NCBI GenBank assembly: GCA_019347995.1
Contig: JAHWKH010000029.1
Location: forward strand, 1-12,559
From: Gemmatimonadota bacterium
GTDB taxonomy: Bacteria > Gemmatimonadota > Gemmatimonadetes > Longimicrobiales > UBA6960
Reading direction: 5' to 3'
DNA: 12,559 bases
Under the pieces are notes generated by a model. That model did not search any database, was not told where the DNA came from, and saw nothing but the letters and a program-made list of their open reading frames with translations. The position numbers were made by a program, and so were the translations under genes. Positions 1-8,453 of this stretch are shown piece after piece (position 1 is the stretch's first letter; each line of letters opens with the position of its first letter).

Positions 1-1484
1 CCCTGGCCCTTGTAGAACGTGTGCTTCGCGGCCCAGTCCAGCGGGATCTTCGCCGCCTCGAAGTACTCCTGGCTGTATTTCGCCTCGGTCTTGCACTTCG
101 TGCAGATGCGGCGCAGGAGCCGCTGGGCCGTCACCAGGTTGAGCGCAGAAGCGACGTTGAACGGCTCCAGCCCCATGTCGATCATGCGCGTGACCGTCGA
201 GGGGGCGTCGTTGGTGTGCAGGGTCGAGAGCACCAGGTGGCCCGTGAGGGCGGCCTTGATGGCGATGCCGCCCGTCTCCAGGTCCCGGATCTCACCGACC
301 ATGATGATGTTCGGGTCCTGGCGCAGGAACGCCTTCAGGGCGGCGGCGAACGACATGCCGATCTCATTGCGCACCAGCACCTGGTTGATGCCGTGGAGGT
401 TGTACTCCACGGGATCCTCGGCGGTCATGATGTTGACTTCGTCGGTGTTGACCTTCGACAGCGCCGAGTAGAGCGTGGTGGTCTTTCCCGAGCCGGTGGG
501 GCCCGTCACCAGCACCATCCCGTACGGGTTGGCGATGGCGTTCATGAAGTCGGCCTGCGCCTTGGGCTCGAAGCCGAACTGGGACAGGTCGAAGGTGAGG
601 TTGCCGGCGTCGAGGATACGCATCACGATCTTCTCGCCGAAGATCACCGGCAGCGTCGACACGCGGAAATCGACCACCTTGTTCTTCATCTTGAGCTTGA
701 TGCGCCCGTCCTGCGGGACGCGCCGCTCGGCGATGTTGAGGTCGGCCAGGATCTTGATGCGCGAGGTGATGGCCGCCTTCATCTTCATGGGCGGCTTCAT
801 GACCTCCTGGAGCGCGCCGTCGATGCGGTAGCGGACCCGGATGTCCTTCTCGTAGGGCTCGATGTGGATGTCGCTGACGCCCTTCATGACGGCGTCGGTC
901 AGCAGCCCGTTGATGAACTTCACGACGGGCGCCTGGTCCACCTCGGCCTGGAGGGCCGCGATGGAGATGTCCTCCTCGCGGTCCTCGATGATCTCGACGT
1001 CGGTCTCGACGAGGTCCTCGAGGATCTCGGCCATGCGGTCGTCGGCCGACTCGTAGTACTTCTCCAGGTGCTTGCGGAGCGTGTACTCGCCGACGATCAC
1101 CGGCTCGATGTCGAGCCGCGTGATGAACTTGAGGTCGTCGATGGCCCCCAGGTCGGTGGGGTTGACCATGGCCACCGTCAGCGTGCGGCCCACCTTGCGC
1201 AGCGGGAGGACCAGGTGCTTGTGCGCCACGTCGCCGGCCACCAGCCGGATGATCTTGGCGTCGACGACCACCTTCTCCAGGTCCACGGCCGGCACCCGGT
1301 ACTGCTTCGCCAGCATCCGGGTGATCTCCTCCTCGTTGGCGAAGCCGAGCTTCACCAGGGCGTAGCCGAGGCGCGTGCGCTCCCTGCGGGCCTCGGCGAG
1401 ACCCTCCTGGAGCTGCTGCTCGGTGATGAGCCCTTCGCGCACGAAGAGATCGCCGAGCCGATCCTGGATGACGTTGGTGGCCAT
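1..1484 (-). CDS. pilB: Type IV pilus assembly ATPase PilB (GspE/PilB family), C-terminus cut by window edge
   Basis: Hexameric cytoplasmic motor ATPase that powers pilus extension; secretion ATPase GspE is the close alternative. 494 residues are visible, against about 560-570 for a full PilB, so roughly 70-80 C-terminal residues lie beyond position 1. Seen in order: an N-terminal MshEN/GspE-N-type region (about 1-145, opening MATNVIQDRLGDLF), an acidic linker (about 147-180), the N2 domain (about 185-300), then the ATPase core. The core has Walker A GPTGSGKT (328-335), an Asp box around TAEDPVEY (354-361), Walker B IIMVGEIRD (393-401) and a His box in HLVLSTLHTND (416-426). The first half of the zinc tetracysteine site, CTKC (461-464), is present and the second pair lies outside. 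The ATG at 1484 is chosen because it gives the family's usual N-terminus; no strong Shine-Dalgarno is visible. It lies downstream of comEA on the same strand after a 144-bp gap. Family assignment is certain; PilB over GspE is likely, helped by the ComEA neighbour. Confidence 0.93.
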   Translation of the reverse strand, partial: MATNVIQDRLGDLFVREGLITEQQLQEGLAEARRERTRLGYALVKLGFANEEEITRMLAKQYRVPAVDLEKVVVDAKIIRLVAGDVAHKHLVLPLRKVGRTLTVAMVNPTDLGAIDDLKFITRLDIEPVIVGEYTLRKHLEKYYESADDRMAEILEDLVETDVEIIEDREEDISIAALQAEVDQAPVVKFINGLLTDAVMKGVSDIHIEPYEKDIRVRYRIDGALQEVMKPPMKMKAAITSRIKILADLNIAERRVPQDGRIKLKMKNKVVDFRVSTLPVIFGEKIVMRILDAGNLTFDLSQFGFEPKAQADFMNAIANPYGMVLVTGPTGSGKTTTLYSALSKVNTDEVNIMTAEDPVEYNLHGINQVLVRNEIGMSFAAALKAFLRQDPNIIMVGEIRDLETGGIAIKAALTGHLVLSTLHTNDAPSTVTRMIDMGLEPFNVASALNLVTAQRLLRRICTKCKTEAKYSQEYFEAAKIPLDWAAKHTFYKGQ

Positions 1485-1526
1485 CGACGTCGCTGATCGT
1501 ATGGGGGGAGATGGAGCCCGCACTCG

Positions 1527-1542
1527 CCCCCGTTGCCGGGGG
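1527..1542 (-). other. GC hairpin in pilB leader
   Basis: A perfect 6-bp stem (CCCCCG/CGGGGG) with a 4-nt loop sits 43 bp upstream of the pilB start, inside the 144-bp gap after comEA. No T-run follows on the minus strand, so it does not look like an intrinsic terminator. It would lie in the pilB 5' leader if the candidate promoter at 1582-1611 is real. In sequence this GC-rich it could be chance. Confidence 0.25.
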
Positions 1543-1581
1543 GGTGGGAAGATGAGAGGGGGGCCCTGGACCGACCCCTCC

Positions 1582-1611
1582 AAGCTAGGTACCCCCGGGA
1601 CGCAGGGTCAA
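1582..1611 (-). promoter_or_regulatory. Candidate sigma-70-type promoter for pilB
   Basis: On the minus strand a TTGACC hexamer (1611-1606) is followed after 18 bp by TAGCTT (1587-1582). It sits in the only AT-richer patch of the comEA-pilB gap, about 100 bp before the pilB start. The -35 matches well and the -10 poorly. It would give pilB a transcript independent of sprA-comEA. This is read by eye only. Confidence 0.3.
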
Positions 1612-1628
1612 GCGGGTAAACAAATGAA

Positions 1629-2285
1629 TCACCGGACGCGCACCCGCGCGCGAAGCCGATCCAGCGTGGCGGGTCCGATGCCCCGCACCTCGAGGAGGTC
1701 CTCCACACGTCCGAAGCGCCCCCTGCGAGCCCGCAGCGCCAGGATGCGCTCCGCGAGCGCGGGCCCCACCCCCGGCAGCGCCTCGAGCTCTTCCGTGGTG
1801 GCACGGTTGAGATCCAGCGGGGGCGGCCCGCCGCCCACCACGGCCGCGGAATCCGACGGGCCGCCGACGACCCGCACGGCCAGGCCGGCCGCCCCGAACT
1901 CCAGGTGCTCCGCCAGCTTCGCCACCGTCGCCGGCCCCACGCCGCGCACCCGTTCCAGGTCCTCCGCCCCCCGGAAGGGGCCCTCCCGCTCCCGGCTCTC
2001 CACCAACGCCCGCGCCACCGCCGGCCCCACCCCCGGCAGCCGGTCCAGCTCCACCTCCGAGGCCACGTTGGGGTCGAGCCGCTCCCCCTCGGCCAGCGGC
2101 CGCGTCCGCATCGCCGCGTCCACGCGCGCCGCCTCCCCCTCGGCCACGAGGCGGGGAAGCACCCCGGAGGAATCCACCGGGAAGAGCGGCAGGGGACGCC
2201 GCGCCTCCCATCCCCAGCGCGTGCCGGCCGCGACGAGGAGGAGGATCGAGGCGCGGGCGAGCGTGCGGGTCTCTAGCTCGGTCAT
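1629..2285 (-). CDS. ComEA-like protein with two tandem helix-hairpin-helix (HhH) domains
   Basis: Probable envelope-anchored DNA-binding protein of the ComEA type, which in competent bacteria binds incoming double-stranded DNA. The 218-residue protein has a short, marginal hydrophobic N-terminal segment (about 12-22, ASILLLVAAG) and a low-complexity linker. It then has two copies of the roughly 60-residue ComEA HhH domain, at about 70-130 and 157-216. Each copy has a paired hairpin signature: LPGVGPAVA (83-91) with VRGVGPATV (113-121), and LPGVGPALA (170-178) with VRGIGPATL (200-208). ComEA proteins usually have one such domain. The start is well supported because an in-frame TGA lies only two codons before the ATG. 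It follows sprA by 51 bp and precedes pilB, which fits a pilus-linked DNA-uptake role. HhH proteins also act in repair, so the role is inferred; the fold is clear. Confidence 0.85.
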   Translation of the reverse strand: MTELETRTLARASILLLVAAGTRWGWEARRPLPLFPVDSSGVLPRLVAEGEAARVDAAMRTRPLAEGERLDPNVASEVELDRLPGVGPAVARALVESREREGPFRGAEDLERVRGVGPATVAKLAEHLEFGAAGLAVRVVGGPSDSAAVVGGGPPPLDLNRATTEELEALPGVGPALAERILALRARRGRFGRVEDLLEVRGIGPATLDRLRARVRVR

Positions 2286-2336
2286 GGGTCATGCTGCGAG
2301 GTCCGGCCGCGCGGAGGAATGCCCCGATGGGCCCGC

Positions 2337-5129
2337 TCACCTCCCGGGCAGCATCCGCACCGGCACGTCGCCGGCCTCGAACAGGAACTGGCCGAAGAGG
2401 CCGAGCTGGAACTGGGTGGAGCCGGTGTGCAGCCCCACGAAGGAGTCGCGGTCGGTGTAGCTGGCCTGGAGCCCCACCTCCAGGCCGCCGACGGAGGTGT
2501 CCAGGGTCGCGCCGAGGCTGCGGTTCAGGCGGTCCAGGAAGGCCACGCACGACGTGCGACCGCCGGGGGTGCGGCAGTCGCGCTCGCCCGTGTACGTGTA
2601 GATGAGGGCGAGCCGGAGCGGCCGCTCCAGCTCGAAGGGCGCCCAGTCCGGCGCCACCAGCGACGAGCTCACGCTCACGCGGTGGCTCACCAGGTCGCTG
2701 CGGGTGTCGCCGGTCGGATCGCTGCCCTCCCCCATCCGGAACGCCCCGCGGTAGCTGGTGACCAGGTCGCCGGCCCAGGAGACGGTCAGGTCCAGCGGCA
2801 CCTGGAGGTTGTCGTCGGTGCGCAGCTGCTGCGCCCTGGAGCCCGAGGCGGTCTCCCGCCGCGTGCGCTGGATGCCCGACGACAGGCTCAACGCGGTGAG
2901 GATCCGCCCGAAGGCTCCGGGGGGAGCCACGTTGGCGATGCCGGCGCGCAGGTCGGGCCACGTCTCGCTGCGCACGGTGCGATCGCTGCGGGTATCCAGC
3001 ACGCCGATGCGGCTGTGGGCGTACGTGAGGTCCACCGAGACGCCCAGGGGGAGGACGATGCCCGAGCCCAGCGTCCACGCCTGCCGATCGGTTAGGGTGG
3101 CCGCGGTATCGCCCTGGATCAAGCGGAACGCCTCGAGGTCGCCCAGCCCGAACTGGTAGCCCAGGCCGGGCCGGACGGGCTCGCGGTGGAAGCGGGAGCT
3201 GAGGCCGTCCTGCCAGGTGGCGGTCAGCGGACGCAGCACCCGCATCAGCTCGGGCAGCAGGCCCTCCACCGTCCCGTCCCAGGCGAGCAGGTCGCTGGCC
3301 ACCAGGGCCGGGTCCAGCGAGGCCAGCGCCCTCACCTCTCGCCGCCCGTCGGAGCTGCGCTCCAGGGCCAGCGGACCCGAGCCGGCCACCCGTCGCACGT
3401 AGCTCGCGTTCCTGTCCGAGAAGTAGCGCGTGGTCCAGGTGGCCTCGTGGCGGAGCCACGGCCAGATGCGCGGGCGGGCATCCACCCGCGTGCGCAGGTC
3501 GCGCTGCGTCTCCCAGCCCAGGTCGAGGCCGCCCAGGCGCGCCCGCTCTCCGCGGATGAGCGCCTGGACCTCGGGGTCCGCGACGGCGTCTCCGGCGGGC
3601 AGGAGGTCCCGGGTGGACACGAACGCGACGTCGCCGGTGAGGAACGGCAGCGGCCGCACCGCGACCTCCCCCACCGACTCCATGGCCTCCCGGGGCGCGC
3701 GCGTGGGGCGCACCAGCGAGTCGTCGGGCAGCTCGATGATGCGGTCGTAGCGGAACGTCTCGTGGTCGAGGCGGCGGTAGGTGCTCCCTACGGTGACCCG
3801 CTCCGGCGACCAGCGCAGCCGCCCGTCCACCACCGGATCCTCCAGCGTCTCGGGCAGCAGCAGCCTCACCAGCGGCTCCAGGAACCCGGGCAGCAGGCCG
3901 AAGTCACGCCGCTCCAGGAGCCGCGTGTAACCCATGTGGGCGTCGATGCCCTGGCTCGACTGCTCGCTGGTCACGCTGCCGTTGGAGGCGCTGTACCAGC
4001 CGAGGCGGGCGTCGAGGCCGTCCAGGAGGGCCGACGCCACGGGGTTGGCCGACGGCGTCCGTTTGCGGAAGGCCAGGCTCACGCGCGTCTGCCGGGCGCC
4101 GGTGTCGCGCAGGCCGGGCAGCCGGTCGGCCTGCACGTCCGAATCGGCCAGGAACGTCGGGTCGCGCGTGGAGCGGTCGTGCACCACGGTGAGGGGCAGC
4201 TCGAGCCCCCACTCCGCCGGCGTGAAGCGCTCGAGGCGCAGCGTGGAGGCCAGCGTGAGCTGGCGGTCGTCCTGGTAGGAGGGCACCTCGTCGAGCTGGC
4301 GGAAGTACGAGCCCCGGCCGCTCAGCGTGGCGCGCGCGTCCACCACGTCGCCCGCCGCGAGGGCGACGTTGAGGTGGCCGGCGAAGCCGGGGTCGCGGGC
4401 GGCCCCGGAGAGGCGGAGCTCGTCCACCCACACCTCGCCGTCCAGCGGCTGGTCGCCGTCGTTCCACACGCCCAGCGCCATCTCGCGCACGTTGGCCAGG
4501 TCGGGCCCCCGGCCGCGGTCCGCGAGGACCACGGCGTACGTGGAGTCGGCGCTCCAGAGCGTCACCGGCGGATCGCCCGGCCCGCGGGGCTCGCGCAGGA
4601 GGGTCTCCTCGGCGAGCCTGCGCAGCTCCAGCCAGACGCCGAAGTCCACCACCACCTCGGGGAGCCAGTCCTCCGGGACCACCCCGGACGGGTTCGTCGC
4701 GGGCGTCAGGCGGGTGCGGTAGAGATAGAAGTTCTCCGCGTCGGTGCCCACCTTGACGAAGAAGTAGTGCGGCCGGTCGGAGCCGAACGCTCCGCTGCGA
4801 GGCACCACCCACAGGCGGGCCTGACGGTACGTGAGGAAGCTGCGGGGGCGCTGGGGAAACCGGTTGTAGACCTCGACGCGCTGGCCGGGGGGGAGGTCCC
4901 GGTAGCGGATCCCCAGGGACTTCTCGTTGAACTCCACACCCTGCCCCCCTGCCGCCGCAGCCGGGTCGTCGAGCTCCTCGAGCACACCCGGCGGCGATAC
5001 GTAGGCGGGCCCTTCGGTGAGCCGGCTCACCGAGGTCACCTCGACGGGGCCTCCGGTCCCGGCGGTGTCGCCGACGAGCCCGCGCGCCACGCCGTCCAGC
5101 CCCCGCTTCAGCCAGCGCGAGCCGGTGAG
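2337..5129 (-). CDS. sprA: SprA/Sov outer-membrane translocon (T9SS), C-terminal part after a frameshift
   Basis: This is the distal part (about 930 residues) of the SprA homologue that begins at 8425, in the -1 frame relative to the first part. SprA/Sov forms the very large single-chain outer-membrane beta-barrel through which T9SS cargo crosses. The reading picks up at LTGSRWLKRG (from 5129), which aligns with the family's segment right after the point where the upstream frame breaks. Further SprA-like landmarks are the NEKSLGIRYRDL region, a FLTYRQARLWV strand near 4800-4850, and GEVWVDELRLSG (near 4440-4410), equivalent to the family's WxNELRL motif. Beyond that the protein is alternating amphipathic strands and polar turns down to FQLGLFGQFLFEAG near the C-terminus, as expected of a barrel. 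The same open frame extends upstream past 5129, but that part is shadow. If translated alone, the first obvious in-frame start is GTG at 5090. comEA follows after 51 bp. Confidence 0.85.
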   Translation of the reverse strand, partial: LTGSRWLKRGLDGVARGLVGDTAGTGGPVEVTSVSRLTEGPAYVSPPGVLEELDDPAAAAGGQGVEFNEKSLGIRYRDLPPGQRVEVYNRFPQRPRSFLTYRQARLWVVPRSGAFGSDRPHYFFVKVGTDAENFYLYRTRLTPATNPSGVVPEDWLPEVVVDFGVWLELRRLAEETLLREPRGPGDPPVTLWSADSTYAVVLADRGRGPDLANVREMALGVWNDGDQPLDGEVWVDELRLSGAARDPGFAGHLNVALAAGDVVDARATLSGRGSYFRQLDEVPSYQDDRQLTLASTLRLERFTPAEWGLELPLTVVHDRSTRDPTFLADSDVQADRLPGLRDTGARQTRVSLAFRKRTPSANPVASALLDGLDARLGWYSASNGSVTSEQSSQGIDAHMGYTRLLERRDFGLLPGFLEPLVRLLLPETLEDPVVDGRLRWSPERVTVGSTYRRLDHETFRYDRIIELPDDSLVRPTRAPREAMESVGEVAVRPLPFLTGDVAFVSTRDLLPAGDAVADPEVQALIRGERARLGGLDLGWETQRDLRTRVDARPRIWPWLRHEATWTTRYFSDRNASYVRRVAGSGPLALERSSDGRREVRALASLDPALVASDLLAWDGTVEGLLPELMRVLRPLTATWQDGLSSRFHREPVRPGLGYQFGLGDLEAFRLIQGDTAATLTDRQAWTLGSGIVLPLGVSVDLTYAHSRIGVLDTRSDRTVRSETWPDLRAGIANVAPPGAFGRILTALSLSSGIQRTRRETASGSRAQQLRTDDNLQVPLDLTVSWAGDLVTSYRGAFRMGEGSDPTGDTRSDLVSHRVSVSSSLVAPDWAPFELERPLRLALIYTYTGERDCRTPGGRTSCVAFLDRLNRSLGATLDTSVGGLEVGLQASYTDRDSFVGLHTGSTQFQLGLFGQFLFEAGDVPVRMLPGR

Positions 5130-8100
5130 CGCAGCCGGGCCAGGTCGAAGGAGCGGCGGCTGTCCGTGGCCACGGTGACGCGCAGGTGCTTCACGGCGCG
5201 CATGTCGGCCTCCGCGAACGGCCCCCCCACCTCGATGGCGCCGGGCGCCCGCAGCGGGATGCGGTAGAGCCGGAATCCGCTGCCGGTCTCGGCCTGGCTG
5301 CGGGCCAGGTAGGGCGAGCCGGGCCCCAGCTCCACCACGTAGCGCAGGTGGCGCTCCGAGTCGTCCAGGACGCCGTCGCCGTCCAGGTCCTCGGTGTCGC
5401 GGCGGCCGTTGCCCCGGGTGCAGTTCGCCCTCGGGTCGCCCGGCCGGTAGACGGCGGCGCGCTCGGCCAGGCAGCTCTCGCCCCACACCCCCTGCTGGTC
5501 CAGCGCGTCGCTCCAGATCTCGCCCAGGCGGGGATCGGCCTCCTGGTCGAGGCGCCCCAGCCCCCACGGCACGCCGTCCGCCTTCACGCCCGACGTCCCG
5601 CCGACCGCGTCCACGAAGAAGGCGTCCTCGCTCACCACGCCCAGGTCCAGCACCAGCGTGGCGTCGTCTCCGGTGGCGTAGAACTCCAGGAAGTCGCTGC
5701 GCGTGAGGTCGGCGCCCGTGGCCGAGATCACGGTGGTGATGGAGCGCCAGCGCCGCTGCAGCCCGCCTCGCGCGAACGTGAGGCGCAGCCCGGGCTCGCG
5801 GAGCTGGCCTCCCGCGACGCGGATCTGGCGGTCGATCTCCGCGGGGAGGAAGCCCTCGTGCACGCCGACGCTGTCGCCCGCCACCGATTCCTGGACCCAG
5901 GCGTGCTGCCATACGAGCTCCGCCGCGGTGCCGGCGTCGAGGGTGACGGGCAGGACCCGGTCCGCGCCGTCCGTCCGCGCGGGCGCGGCGCCGAGCTGCC
6001 AGTCCCGGGACAGGAGCGAGAGCGGCAGCGCCTCGGTGGCGTCGAAGTCGTCCAGGAACACGTCGCCCCGCGTGTTCGGATCGGGCAGCGACAGGGCCAG
6101 CTCGCCGTCCATGGACAGGCCCGAGCCCCCGGCGGTGCGCAGCCCCGGCAGGCCGTCCAGCATGCGGTCGAGCCAGGCCGCCGGCGCCGACCACGTGCTC
6201 GACAGGCCACCCAGCCCGATGGCCCCGGGCTCCACGCCCAGCGTGGGACGCAGCGCCAGCGTCTTCTCTCCCTGCCACAGCCCGAGGACATCGAGGCCGC
6301 CCCGCTCGCCCAGGTCCCAGTGGGCCGAGAGGCCGAACACCTGCGTGGGCGCGGTGCGGAAGACCTGCTTTTGCTCCCAGCTCGCGCGCACCACGGCGTC
6401 GGGCTGGACGGCGAAGAGGGTGGCGGCGTCCAGGAGGGTCACCTGCCCCACGTCGTAGTCGATGGCGTAGTCCACGCCCTGGACCAGGAGCCGGTCGCCG
6501 AGCCAGATGCGCTCGCTACCGTCGCGGATACCCAGCGCTCCCAGCGAGAAGGACGAGATGACGCCCTCGCTGCGCACGCGGTACGGGATGGTGAGGCGGA
6601 ACAGGCCGCCGTTCTCCCGCTCGAAAGGGTCGCCGGACTCGTAGATGCGGCGGTTTCCGTCGCCGCCGAGGATGCGCCTCGTGTCCTCGGCCGAGAGGGC
6701 GAGCGAGGGCAGCGGCGGCGGCGCCAGGAACGGCTCGAGCGTGGGGAAGACGATGAACGTGCCCTGCACCGCCGGCGGACCCAGCCCCGGCATCGTGAGC
6801 TCGTCCCCGCCGGGCTGGAAGACGTGGGCCCGGTCCACCTCGTCGGCGGGGGCGTCCTCGTCGAGCCCGAAGAGGCGCAGGTAGGTGATGTCCTCGCCCG
6901 TGGGGCCGCGGGCGAAGGTGCGGCCGGCGCTGCGCTCCCCCAGCGACACGGTGACGTCCACCGACGCGGGCTCGACGTCGGAGGAGCCGCTGACGCGGTA
7001 GACGTTGTGCATCTCCATGGTCCAGGTGGGCCTGCCCGGCTGGTGCAGGGCCCCCGGCGCCTTGAGGAGCCGCAGACGGGGGCGCGCCCCCGTCACGTGC
7101 AGGCGCTCGGGGTTGTAGTCGCCCACCGTGTCGCCCGCCGCGGTGATGTACGTGACGGCCAGCATCTCGTCGCGGGCCAGCGGGCTCCGGAGCGCGATCC
7201 ACAGCCCGGAGGGATGGACGAAGTAGTCCACGCCCGGCTGCAGATAGCGGAACCAGCCGGCCTCGCGGACGGTGTCGGCGCCCTCGCCCGCCACCGCTTC
7301 GGCCTGGATGAACCCCTCCACCTGCTGGCGCAGCACGGGGTTGTTCTCGAAGCGGTAGACCTGCACGGGCTCGAGCCCCGGCGCCACCAGCGGCGACGCC
7401 TCGGATCCGTCCAGGGCCAGGACGTCCACGTGGGGGTGGTCGCGCAGCCCACGGGGATCCACCAGGAAGAAGAACTGCCCCTCCACGTAGTCGGCGTCGT
7501 CCAGGACCAGCGTGTCCTCCTGGACGAAGCCGCGCCGGCCCCCGGCTCCGGAGAGGCGGAACTCCCGGGAGGTGAGATCGCCGCGCTGCTCCGCCCATAC
7601 GGCCTGGAAGTCCAGCGCCCCGACCTTGCCCGTCGCCTGGAAGCCGAAGTTGCCGGCGGGGATGCCCTGGGTGAGGAAGCGCGAGCGGGGCAGGCGGAAC
7701 GTGACGTCGCCAAGCTCCAGGCGCTGGACGATCTCGTCCTCGGCGCCGTCGTAGAAGATGTTGATGCGGTTGGCGGCGTCGAACTCCCGGATCTGGTCGA
7801 AATCCACGTCCACGTGGAGCCGCTCGGCGATGCTGCCGCCCACCTGCACGCCGAAGCGGAGGTCGGGGTTGAGCTGGGGGAGGAGGCGGGGGCTGCACGC
7901 GTCCTGGAAGCGATCGTCGCAGGGGCGGAAGCGGGTCCAGTCTCCCCCGAGCTCGGCCCGGCCCACGATCCGCATCCCGAGGTCGGTGGCGCCTTCGATG
8001 AAGCCCTCCACCTCCCCCGCGCCCGCCAGGGTGTCGGCCGCCTCGGCCCGGACGGGGCGGCGCGCGGCCGTGCGGGCGGGCCGGGCGAGGGCCTCCCCGA

Positions 8101-8425
8101 CCCGGGCACGCAGGGCTTCGGGCCCCTCCAGCCGCCGCACCAGGAGGCGCCCCGCCTCCGCGGGCCCCGGGCCCGGCGACAGCCAGGGGTCGCCGGTGCC
8201 CGGCACCGCCGGCCAGGGCCGGGGAAACGGGAGCGGCAGCGGCTGCAGGCCGAGGCGGAGCGGGAGGCCCTCGGCCGGCGCGGTGAGCCGGAACACGATG
8301 GTGTCCGCTTCGGCGCCCTGCCCGCTCCCGCCGTTGCGCCCGGGCGCGGCCGTGCCCGGGGGCGCCGCCAGGGACGCCCCGGCCACGACCGGAAGCGCGG
8401 TCAGAAGCAGGGCGAGGACACGCAA
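5108..8425 (-). CDS. sprA: SprA/Sov outer-membrane translocon (T9SS), N-terminal part, ending at a premature stop
   Basis: This is the first part of a SprA/Sov homologue. With the second part it makes about 2,030 residues, somewhat shorter than Bacteroidota SprA (about 2,400). I chose TTG at 8425 because it gives a clean Sec signal peptide (MRVLALLLTALPVVAGASLA, cleaved near residue 20). The frame is open to an ATG at 8641, but that would overlap divergent lptF and bury the signal peptide. SprA landmarks: a cysteine pair CDDRFQDAC (about 169-177), DVDFDQIREFDAANRINIFY followed by EDEIVQRLELGDVTF (about 205-243), IYESGDPFEREN (near 595), GVDYAIDYDVGQVTL (near 650), GDVFLDDFDATEALPLS (near 790), and an acidic DTEDLDGDGVLDDSE repeat (near 1008) that could bind calcium. 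Authentic sequence ends around SFDLARLR (5129). The last five codons to the TGA at 5108-5110 are frameshifted. Family assignment is strong, from several conserved motifs recalled rather than aligned. Confidence 0.88.
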   Translation of the reverse strand: MRVLALLLTALPVVAGASLAAPPGTAAPGRNGGSGQGAEADTIVFRLTAPAEGLPLRLGLQPLPLPFPRPWPAVPGTGDPWLSPGPGPAEAGRLLVRRLEGPEALRARVGEALARPARTAARRPVRAEAADTLAGAGEVEGFIEGATDLGMRIVGRAELGGDWTRFRPCDDRFQDACSPRLLPQLNPDLRFGVQVGGSIAERLHVDVDFDQIREFDAANRINIFYDGAEDEIVQRLELGDVTFRLPRSRFLTQGIPAGNFGFQATGKVGALDFQAVWAEQRGDLTSREFRLSGAGGRRGFVQEDTLVLDDADYVEGQFFFLVDPRGLRDHPHVDVLALDGSEASPLVAPGLEPVQVYRFENNPVLRQQVEGFIQAEAVAGEGADTVREAGWFRYLQPGVDYFVHPSGLWIALRSPLARDEMLAVTYITAAGDTVGDYNPERLHVTGARPRLRLLKAPGALHQPGRPTWTMEMHNVYRVSGSSDVEPASVDVTVSLGERSAGRTFARGPTGEDITYLRLFGLDEDAPADEVDRAHVFQPGGDELTMPGLGPPAVQGTFIVFPTLEPFLAPPPLPSLALSAEDTRRILGGDGNRRIYESGDPFERENGGLFRLTIPYRVRSEGVISSFSLGALGIRDGSERIWLGDRLLVQGVDYAIDYDVGQVTLLDAATLFAVQPDAVVRASWEQKQVFRTAPTQVFGLSAHWDLGERGGLDVLGLWQGEKTLALRPTLGVEPGAIGLGGLSSTWSAPAAWLDRMLDGLPGLRTAGGSGLSMDGELALSLPDPNTRGDVFLDDFDATEALPLSLLSRDWQLGAAPARTDGADRVLPVTLDAGTAAELVWQHAWVQESVAGDSVGVHEGFLPAEIDRQIRVAGGQLREPGLRLTFARGGLQRRWRSITTVISATGADLTRSDFLEFYATGDDATLVLDLGVVSEDAFFVDAVGGTSGVKADGVPWGLGRLDQEADPRLGEIWSDALDQQGVWGESCLAERAAVYRPGDPRANCTRGNGRRDTEDLDGDGVLDDSERHLRYVVELGPGSPYLARSQAETGSGFRLYRIPLRAPGAIEVGGPFAEADMRAVKHLRVTVATDSRRSFDLARLRSPARAG
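5126..5135 (-). other. Frameshift point within sprA
   Basis: On the minus strand the frame encoding SFDLARLR runs into SPARAG and a TGA at 5108, while the -1 frame continues with LTGSRWLKRG and 920 more SprA-like residues. One extra C in the CGCTC stretch here (giving CGCCTC) would join the two parts as RLRLTGSRW. No X-XXY-YYZ slippery heptamer is present, so programmed slippage is not supported. A missing base from assembly or sequencing, or a real inactivating deletion, explains it better. Confidence 0.8.
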
Positions 8426-8453
8426 GGAAGCAGGGCCTGCCTGAGGGGGGATC

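Noticed and set aside
21..1496. 491-codon plus-strand open frame opposite pilB
   Set aside because: The minus strand encodes a full set of PilB motifs (Walker A, Walker B, His box, CxxC). The plus frame is its shadow.
5108..5135. Programmed -1 ribosomal frameshift in sprA
   Set aside because: The local sequence CTG CGC TCA CCG contains no slippery heptamer, and I saw no obvious stimulatory structure. A missing base is simpler.
5130..6278. Upstream part of the open frame that encodes the SprA C-terminal half
   Set aside because: Before about 5129 this frame is Arg/Ala/Gly-rich shadow, while the other frame carries the SprA motifs. It is not evidence for a separate overlapping gene.
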